DNA of 64,000 bases, taken from positions 124,001 to 188,000 of the forward strand of contig JAFEKR010000045.1 of assembly GCA_019022495.1 (NCBI GenBank). The letters run 5' to 3'. This stretch comes from Epichloe hybrida. Its lineage: Eukaryota; Ascomycota; Sordariomycetes; Hypocreales; Clavicipitaceae. Within the stretch, counting starts at the first letter, position 1; each line of letters opens with the position of its first letter. The position numbers and the translations under genes are program-made. The notes below the pieces were generated by a model. The model did no database searches. It was not told the DNA's origin and was given only the letters and a program-made list of their open reading frames with translations. Below are positions 56,250-64,000 of the stretch, in pieces.

Positions 56250-57119
56250 TCATATAAGGATACACTTTTTGCTCTTTTCGCCGTCTTTGCTGCGTCTTGA
56301 CCGTAGGGCATCGCGTTCACGGCTACCAATGTCTCCGTTGCCGGTGCGCGATCGCCCGCTCGCACTTCCTGATGGAAGAGAGGCGTGCTGTCGTTGTCTG
56401 CGCAGAATTCGGACCACGTCGTAGAAAGCCTTTTCCACGTTTATGCAGTTCTTGGCTGAGGCTTCGACAAATTCGCAACCGAGCTCACGGGCTAACGCAT
56501 GCCCTTCTTGTGTAGACACCTCTCGCTCCGTGACCCTGTCGCTCTTGTTGCCGACGAGCATGATGGGCACAGGCATCTGAGGACTGACGGCGGAGAGAGG
56601 TGACCCCGTGTACGACGGCGAAGACGAGCATGACTCTTTGACTCGTTGGATCTGGTGGTGAAATCTCTTGATGCGGGTAAATGAGGAGCGAGAGGAGATG
56701 CTGTAGACTAAAACAAAGCCTTCGCCGTCACGGATCCATTGGTCGCGTAGAGCCGTGTATTCTTCCTGTCCAGCTGTGTCGAGAACTTCGAGCATGCATG
56801 GTTGCCCATCTATGACAACTTGCTTGCGGTATGAATCTTCAATCGTGGGATCATACTATGGTGGCAAAATAATGTTATTAGATGGTCACGCGTCTCAGGA
56901 GCACATGATCTCGAGCTTCCGCTTGACAACCCCCCCCCCCCTCCCTTCCCCCCGCCTATATCTTGCCGGGGACGAAGATAGGCAGGGATAGTGACTATCG
57001 ATGGCTTAACGTACTGTTTCAACAAAATGTTGTAAACACAGCTGAATCGTCAACGCTGTCTTTCCTACGCCTCCGTCTCCTAGAACCACAAGCTTGTACA
57101 ACACCATACGGCCCGCCAT
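56250..57119 (-). CDS. ras2: Ras2-type small GTPase, 236 aa
   Basis: Membrane-bound GTP switch of the fungal Ras2 group (Neurospora ras-2, Fusarium RAS2), which acts above MAP kinase signalling in hyphal growth and virulence. Exons are 57119-57015 and 56855-56250, with a 159-nt intron (GTACGT...ATAG) joining HFVET to [10 protein letters not shown]1 is GDGGVGKT, the effector loop [10 protein letters not shown]3 DTAGQEEY with the Gln intact, G4 NKSD and G5 EASAK. A Ser/Pro-rich insert of about 17 residues before G4 ([19 protein letters not shown]) is typical of the group. The C-terminus is Arg/Ser-rich and ends in the prenylation box CILI. The frame is also open for 66 codons upstream, from an ATG at 57317; [12 protein letters not shown] is preferred because it matches the family start. 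Confidence 0.93.
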
Positions 57120-60100
57120 GGTGGCCGACAGCTTTGGAATCTCGTGCCGAAAGACGTCGTTTGGTGAGCTAATCGAGCTAGACGTAAAGCCGGTCCTTGG
57201 TCCTTGGCCTTGATCGTTCGAGGGGCCAGGTAACGGTGCAGTAGAGAGGGGGCGAGGCACAGAGAGAGGGCGAGGGCGAGATGAAGACAGGATCCGAGGA
57301 AGTGGGTTGGGGGGCAAAGAGAGAGAAGAGAGAGAGAGGACCGGTCAATGTCGTGATGCGACCCTTTGGAGCTAGAGCGGAGGAAGCGCTGCGAATGTGC
57401 TGTTCGACGTCAAACGGGGAGTAGATGAATAGAAAGCCTGGTCGGAAGGATGTGTTTGCTTCAGCCAACACAAGACGGCGGCACACACGGTGAAAGATGT
57501 TGCTTAGGCGTCCTGGCAGTGGGAGCTGGCCTATGTAGCGGTTCTTGGGGAGGGTCGCGGTGGAGTCGGTGGGCGGGCGGCGCAATCACAGAGCCACAGA
57601 CCACAACACGGCTTTGACCAGCCGGGACTGGAGTGGTTTGGGTGATTGGTTGGTTGGTTGGCCTTGCGGAAAAAATTCAAAATGCCATCCACGCATCCAC
57701 GCACCCACGCATCCACGCACCCACGCATCCACGTGATGATGCTGATGATAATAGGGAGAACAACGCCTGGGCCAAGCAGGAGTCGTGTGTCTGATGTCTG
57801 ATGGGTTCGCAGCAAGAGCGCATGCAAGACTAGACTACAGGTTTGGTTTTTATAACGGAATCTGGCCTACCGTAGCCAGCCCGCTCGAAAGGGGGTTCTC
57901 GGATGGGCAGAGGAAGAAAGCTAATCCCGTCGTTTGGTAGTCGAGTCCAATCACTGAGGACAATCTCGCATTGCCAGGGATTCGACCTCTTGCTACTCCG
58001 TATACGCACATCCTTCATACTGGCGACGCAGAGGGCTCGCTTTTGTGATTGGCAAGCAGCATGTGCAACTTTGTTTCGGGGTGGAAAGCTCTTGTCAGAT
58101 GGCGAGCCCTCGGTACAAAGGGAATGCACAACCTCACCCTTGGTAATGCAGCTGATTGGGAGTAGGTACGGATTACGGATGAGTCGGTACAGAACTACAA
58201 AGGTCATATCTGTACGGATCCGTACAATGTGTACAATGTAATCCGTACATGTACGGACAATGGCTGGCTGGCGCTGGGGAAGGTGTGGTCGGGTGTGGTC
58301 GGGTGTGGTTGGGTGTGGCTGGGGGTGGAGCGCGTCCAGAGACACAAACTCCCCGGTCCATCTAGTGGATCTGCCTGGTCTGGTCTGCTGTACCGTAGCC
58401 TGTAATCTGTACTGTGTACACAATGCACGTAGGCCACTGTACATGGCAACTGGTCTGGAGCTGGAGGGATCGAGAGGGGCCAAAGCGGGTCGTCCGTCCC
58501 TTTGCACAAGCTTGAAAGCGACGGGGAGTGAAATAGGTAATAGGTGCAGTGCAAATGGCGCAAGTTGGCAGCCACCAGAGCCAGCCCTTTTTTTCTTCTT
58601 CTCATTGCTTGCGTGTAGGAAAGGTCATGTGCAGATGTGTGCAGATGTGTGCGGATTGCTACTGCATTATCTAGGGAGATGGCGGCTCTTATTCGACACC
58701 AGCTATGCTATAGCCGTGCTGCGTCAATACGAGATCTTGCCCAGTTTGACGACTAACGTCGGGGGTTGGGTTGTTCATTCACCAACGCACGGAATATTAG
58801 GGAGGTACAGATTTTTGTATTGATGCCGCGAGCCGGCTACCCTTGCGTCCGTGGTTGAAGCCGCAGTCAGTTGACTGAAGACAAATTTGAAAGCAGCAAA
58901 TGTTTTGGCGGCTGGGGTGGATCTCAACCCAGTCCCTTCCTTGCTTCCTTGTTCCATATACATATCATACATATCACGCATGCGACTGACGAGAAAGAGA
59001 GCAGAGCCTGATAGTCCGTACTGCACAACAACTCGGCGCGATGGCGTGATGGCGCGATACGGGGAAAGGGGAGAGAGCTGACGAGAACAAGACGAGAACA
59101 GGACGAGAACAAGACCAGAACAGGACCAGAACAAGACCAGAACAAGACCAGAACAAGCTATGCTGCTGCATGTCAAAGTCCAAGTCAGTGAATCCATCTT
59201 TGTCTGATCCGTACATTCATCCCCTTTCCACCGGAACAGACTCCCCGACGCCGACGAATTAAGGAAGGAGCGACGCTCAAGTAGCGGGTAAAGAGCCGCC
59301 TTCCGCGGGCTGTGTTGTGCGTAGTGTTCTACTAGTCAGACTCGCACAGGAGGAAGGTTCGACTCATCCGAGCAACAATCAAGAGCGTCACATCTGGTCT
59401 GGCCTGGCCGGGCCTGGCCTGCATGACAAAAACAATAATGACATCTGTCAGACTCCATGCCATGTTGCCTTCGCCTCCTCGGCCGGCCCTGCCTGCCTGC
59501 CCGGTAATTATTGTTCAATCAATGATGCAATGCATTCGCTTTCGGATTCCGCCAATTCACCTCCGACGAAAGCGCCTGGATTTGCCACGACAATCCTGGC
59601 TAGAGCTGTCCACGCGAGCAGGGCGCAGGGCGCAAGACGCAACGACGCGAGAACGATTAAAATAGGAACAACAGGACCTCAAGAAGGATTGCGGAAACAG
59701 GCAAGCTTATCCGTGACTACGATTTGGATCTGGACTTGCACCAGACTTGGTCCCGTATCCCACAGAAACTCGTATCATCTGCTACAGCAACATGAACATG
59801 CATCATAGAGTCGAGATTCGCCCTGCCACGACATGATCAGCTAATTACATTGCAGCTGCAGCTGCGGCCGCCACATACGGAACGTTGCCACATCTGCCGC
59901 CTGCAATCCGGAAACCCTCTGGCAAACGTGCCCGACTCCCGGAGCAGGCTTCTGTAGCCTCGATCGCCTGCGAGATGCAGTCCTCCCTGTGATCCATCTT
60001 TCAGGCAAGATTGTCGATCCACCATCCACCGTACAGAGTCAGTAAACGCAGAAGAGCCGCTAGTATCCTACCGAACTTTGAAGTCTTTACGCTACTGATG

Positions 60101-60991
60101 ACACCAACGCAAAGCGGCACTGCTCGCATGCAAGCATGCGAAAGGGTCAAATTTCTCGCTCCGATGCTAACACAATAAATCAATAAATTTACCGAGTGTT
60201 TCTACTGCTTATCCTTCACATACTCTCCAGCTGACTCACAGACTGCCCCATTGATGGTTCAGACACCACGATATAGTGTCTCGGGTCTGTTGACAAAGGT
60301 AGATCATAAAAATAGGTCTGACAGCTTAGCTACGGGACCGGAAACTTACGGTAGTGACACGCTGCCGTCTGCCTTGGATGCGCATACATATTCTTCGGCG
60401 AGACATGTGGTTTGCCGAAAGCTGTCGCTTACTGGGGTGGACATGGAGTCTGCACATCATACCTGCTTCACATATCGTACTCGGGTAGTATCAATAAAAG
60501 TTCTGTGCAGGAAAAGCCCTCTTTTCATTTCAAACATTCCAGTCAAGTTGTTGGATGCAAGGAGTATGCGCAACCGAGACGGAAGAAACAAAGCCTGAAG
60601 CGCGCCCGGGTCCTGCTTTTCTGCGTGAGCCTGACTTATTCAGGGTATGTCTGCGATCCACAGGACCTGAGAGACCTACTTGAATTGCATAACTCGTGAG
60701 AAAGCGGCGTTTGCTTTCATGTGTGAAAGATGAGAATCAGTCCAGTCAGGTCCAGTTTATGCTGCCTACATCATCTGATGTGCTCAGCTTAATGCAGCCC
60801 GTCCTGTCCAGACTTGCCAGACGTGATCATCATGAGTAGATTCCGACTACATGTGGTGAACTGTCTTGTCCATGGCTGATGTCCAACCGATATTCGCACC
60901 AGCAAATAAAGTCGGCGGTTGCGTACGTGCTATATGATGTCTTTGTCCCAGGATATACTCCGCACAGAGGTCATCGTTTGGCTTTCCCTAA
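57120..60991. other. Long intergenic region, repeats only
   Basis: A 3.9-kb stretch; the left part is ras2 promoter and leader. I find no convincing gene. Tandem repeats: CGCATCCACGCACCCA units at 57687-57733, GGGTGTGGTC units near 58284-58321 and the AGAACAAGACC array listed separately. GTAC-rich palindromes cluster at 58197-58260. Confidence 0.45.
59080..59157. repeat. 11-bp tandem repeat GACGAGAACAA / GACCAGAACAA
   Basis: About seven head-to-tail copies of an 11-bp unit that switches midway from GACGAGAACAA to GACCAGAACAA. No gene context. Confidence 0.85.
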
Positions 60992-61798
60992 CTACTGCGC
61001 GAAATCTAAAAGACGCTCTGCCATGGTGTCAAAGCCTGCCTCATGCTCCCCAACCCACAGATCGACCCAATTCCTCGCCTCATTGAACTCGTCGCCATTC
61101 TTATCCATGTCCTCTTCCAAAGGTCTCTCGACGTAGATGGTTCTCAGTCCGCAGGCCCTCGCGCCCTTCAAGTCCTTCATATGACACGCCACCATGGCCA
61201 CCTGGCCCGGCTCCAAGCCCATCTCCCTCACCACACCAAGGTACGTCGCCGGATGAGGCTTATACAGCCCGAAGGTCTCTGCGCAGAACAGGGCATCAAA
61301 CTCCATGGCTCCAAAGTCAGCCAAGTCCCTCACCAGTTCCTGATTCCCGTTCGACAAGGTCACGAGCTTGACTCCCCGTTCCCTCAGCCGCGCCAGACCA
61401 CGCACCGCGTCAGGCCACGGACTCAACCGATGCCACACCAAGCTCAACGACTCCAGCTCCGACTCGGTATACAGGCCGCGCAGGCCCCATGCGTCGAGAA
61501 GCCGGACGAGACCCTCGTAGTGGTGCTCATCAATCGTCCTCCACGCGTCCCTGTCCGCGTCGAAAGCCTTGACGAACTCCATGTACGAGTTGCGCCATTC
61601 CTGGGCGAAGCGGGCCCAGTCTTGCTCGGCGAGGCTCTGCAGTCGCTCCTTCAGAGAGTCGGGTATCGCGCTTGCTTGCTTGCGATGCGCGCGTAGAGCG
61701 AGCTCCTGCACTACCGAGGTGCGCCAGTCGACGGTCGTGCCGAACATGTCGAATGCGAGACCTTTGATGGCTGCGAGGGGGGTTCTGCTCGGTGACAT
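60992..61798 (-). CDS. HAD-superfamily hydrolase, (S)-2-haloacid dehalogenase type, 268 aa
   Basis: Hydrolase with the four HAD motifs: FDMFGTTVDW (nucleophile Asp17), TLSNGN (Ser149, Asn150), GLYKPHP (Lys180) and ACHMKDLKGARACGL (His206, Asp209). The helical cap between motifs I and II and the AxHxxDLxGAxxxG form of motif IV match the type II 2-haloacid dehalogenase subfamily. The natural substrate in fungi is unknown; dehalogenation of haloacids or hydrolysis of a small phosphate-free acid are both possible. It is a single exon with no targeting signal, so probably cytosolic. It is isolated, with no pathway neighbours. Confidence 0.88.
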   Translation of the reverse strand: MSPSRTPLAAIKGLAFDMFGTTVDWRTSVVQELALRAHRKQASAIPDSLKERLQSLAEQDWARFAQEWRNSYMEFVKAFDADRDAWRTIDEHHYEGLVRLLDAWGLRGLYTESELESLSLVWHRLSPWPDAVRGLARLRERGVKLVTLSNGNQELVRDLADFGAMEFDALFCAETFGLYKPHPATYLGVVREMGLEPGQVAMVACHMKDLKGARACGLRTIYVERPLEEDMDKNGDEFNEARNWVDLWVGEHEAGFDTMAERLLDFAQ

Positions 61799-64000
61799 GA
61801 CGAGGTGGATATCATGGGCGCTGTGATGGCGAGGATGAAAGCTTGAGGATGGGATTGGGAGTTGCGTGTTGATAGATTGGGGGAGGTTGGTTCATTAGTG
61901 GTGCCGTCATTGTCGGGGGACCCGCAAATGGGGGATGGCGATAAAACCAAGGTGATGAGTTATGATTCCATCAAATTGGGTTCGCAAACAGCTTGTGAGA
62001 AGCCCAGTCCGTATTGTTGCGTGTGGCACCCATGAAAGGAATCTGCGACAATGGTGGACAAGGCACGGCACGTCCTTGTCAGCGAGCGATCCGGAGATGG
62101 CGAGGGTCGGAAGTGATGTGAGCTCTTTGGTTACTGAGCTTTACTTTCCGCTGGGACGATGCCATCCTTCCCGTCGGATGAAGATGAGGATGCAGTTCTG
62201 TGCCGAACGAGTCATCGTCAGTCAAGTCAAATCGATGGAGCTTGGAAAAGCCGTTGGATTCTCTGCAACAGCGTGCTAGCTGCAGGGTCTTTTTTTCTTC
62301 TTCCCTTGACAACACATTCATCGCTGGATAGACAATAGATCCTTTCAGACTTGTTGCAAGAGTAGTGACCGCAACTTCTGAAGGAATTCATTATAAGAAG
62401 CAGTTTGGAAGAAACCACAGATAGCATGGGTGACTATTTCCGTCAGTTGATGTCCGCGCCTAGGAACCCTGTTCAAACCTGAACTTGCGCATCAACTTCC
62501 GTCATGTACATCTCTGATTAAACAAGAAAGAAAACAAACATCTAGCAGCAGTCGGGTGTTTGATATCTCACTTGCATGATGGATATGCCGCAAATGGGGC
62601 CATCGCTTGTGGTATATGGCTCTGATTCTCCCAATGTAGCTTTTCCTAGGCCTGTGAGCAACAATGAATTGATTCATTTTCGCTCGAACCTCTAGGCAAC
62701 AATCCACCCGAAACGTGAGTCTACATGAATCTTTGATTTGACAATGGTGTTGTGTTGCGCGGTTCTTGCATGATAGAAGCCCAGCTGATATTTGCTTTAT
62801 ATGTATGTATGGGCGTGGCTGACATCGCCGGCAGATGGGAGGAGGGAGGCTCGGATCCTTGACTTGTGACGATTGAACGAGCAGTGCTTGTCTGATGGGC
62901 AACCCATAGACCCGTAAGGTGTATGAAGCCCAAGGAGATAAGCCTGGCATGGTCAGATTCGTGTAGACATGTGTTGTGTCCCACCTGGGCGAATGAACTG
63001 CTATGTTTTTTGCCAGTACGGACTATGTTTCATCATGACGGTCCTTCATTTGGACCAGGCGCGACTTCGTCGACCTTGATGTGCCACAGCATGCTGCTAC
63101 CTGACAAACTCGTATCAAATGCGAGCCACGCTTTCCATTCTGTCTTTTCGACATGACGCCTCTCAACTCCGGCGACAGGCCGTCATGCATCATCGATATG
63201 AAGTGGCTGCTTGTTGAGGCCCGCAGGAGCACCACTGCGAATCGGATGCTGGTGTCGACTTGTCACCAACAGAATCACGTTTCATACCCCTGACGACTAC
63301 TACCGTCCAACTTACATGTGCAATCGAGGAGTAGATCGAGAAGCAGGGACGCTGCAACTTGGAAATGGAGAAATGATCCCGGATGAGCACCTGCGACATG
63401 CGGAAGTTCAAGCAAGCAAGAAAGTGCTTCGTCGCCATCATGCCCTCGACCTGGTGTTCGCCATTGTAGTCGTAAATTGCATTTTGCGCCAAAGTAATCC
63501 GCCACTGCACGTAGCGAACACCCCTCCCGCATCGCCTCGCTACGAAAAAAAAAAAGAAAATAAATTATGTCTTAGGCGGATAATAAAAGGAGGAGTGAAA
63601 AAGAAAGTCGTGCATGTTCCAGGGCCATCTGCATGTGTTTTTTGGTACGGATTACCGAAACTCGAACAGGGACATCATGTAGTCGCATCTGCTTCGGTTT
63701 GATGCGACTCGGGGACGGAACACGCCACAAATTGATGGGGTGGCTTTCGACAGAAACTCCCGTAAGCAAGCAATCATAGCAGACCCGCTGGATATTAGAA
63801 GCTGATGTGCCGTGGCATCATGGGTCAAAGAGGCAGCGATATTAATGGGCGACGCCCCGTAGACAATCCGTTGGGACCAAGGCCCAGGTGATGATGTCCC
63901 GCTGGCTGACTGGGCAACGAAAAACATGTCATGACTTTGAAATGAGATCTGCCCCTGAGCCAGGTCTGAGCCAGGGTCATCAATAACCCCTGGCCTGGGC
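61799..64000. other. Intergenic to window end
   Basis: Promoter side of the HAD gene, then about 2 kb in which open frames exist on both strands (for example 63211-63702 plus and 63652-63927 minus) but none shows a domain, a targeting signal or credible splice sites. A gene entering from beyond the right edge cannot be excluded. Confidence 0.4.

Noticed and set aside
57960..58050. B-box-like GTCGAATCCC on the minus strand suggesting a tRNA
   Set aside because: No A box at the right distance, no pairing acceptor or anticodon stem and no T run; not a tRNA.
57831..58507. 225-codon minus-strand frame
   Set aside because: Runs through tandem repeats and GTAC palindromes; composition is repeat-driven and no domain is visible.
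59300..59380. GGTTCGACTC string suggesting another tRNA
   Set aside because: The surrounding bases do not form tRNA arms and no terminator follows.

Overview
The window is nuclear DNA of a filamentous ascomycete, most likely a Sordariomycete of the Hypocreales type (inferred from gene content, short GT-AG introns of about 60-160 nt, and C-to-T repeat-induced point mutation, RIP). I cannot name the species. Genes are intron-bearing and separated by long GC-rich, microsatellite-rich spacers.

Left arm (1-32 kb). A small conserved Cys-rich protein (3.4 kb) and an intron-containing tRNA-Ser(CGA) with an odd 4-nt duplication (4.9 kb) are followed by a block of recognisable genes. These are a Pom1-like DYRK kinase (minus), a Pex23/Pex24-family peroxisomal membrane protein (plus), geranylgeranyl-diphosphate synthase (minus), a Cdc14-family septation initiation network protein (plus), a Cys-rich single-span surface protein (minus), and a secreted trypsin-fold protein whose catalytic triad is entirely replaced (minus). 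Ketol-acid reductoisomerase (plus), the NEDD8-conjugating enzyme Ubc12 (minus) and a class I-type chitin synthase (minus) complete the block. Several concern polarity, septation and wall synthesis (Pom1, Cdc14, chitin synthase), but they are separate transcription units, not a cluster.

Centre (32.8-50.4 kb). An AT-rich, gene-free island turns out to be one nested transposon. The outer shell is a decayed PIF/Harbinger-like DNA transposon with 23-bp perfect terminal inverted repeats, a TAG target duplication and a RIP-stopped DDE transposase. Inside it sit two Ty1/copia-family elements of about 7.1 kb in opposite orientation, about 420 bp apart. Both use a primer-binding site matching the anticodon arm of initiator tRNA-Met (half-tRNA priming). 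The first is complete, with 5-bp TAGCT duplications. The second is a chimera: its inner long LTR runs directly into a second primer-binding site, a tRNA-like segment with a poly-A run, a polypurine tract and a different 81-bp LTR. The whole chimera is flanked by a single CTTTC duplication. This looks like an autonomous element fused to a TRIM-like mini-element and is the most novel structure here.

Right arm (50.4-64 kb). An Opy2-like membrane anchor (plus), a Ras2-type GTPase with a CaaX end (minus) and a haloacid-dehalogenase-family enzyme (minus) lie in long spacers where I see no other convincing gene.
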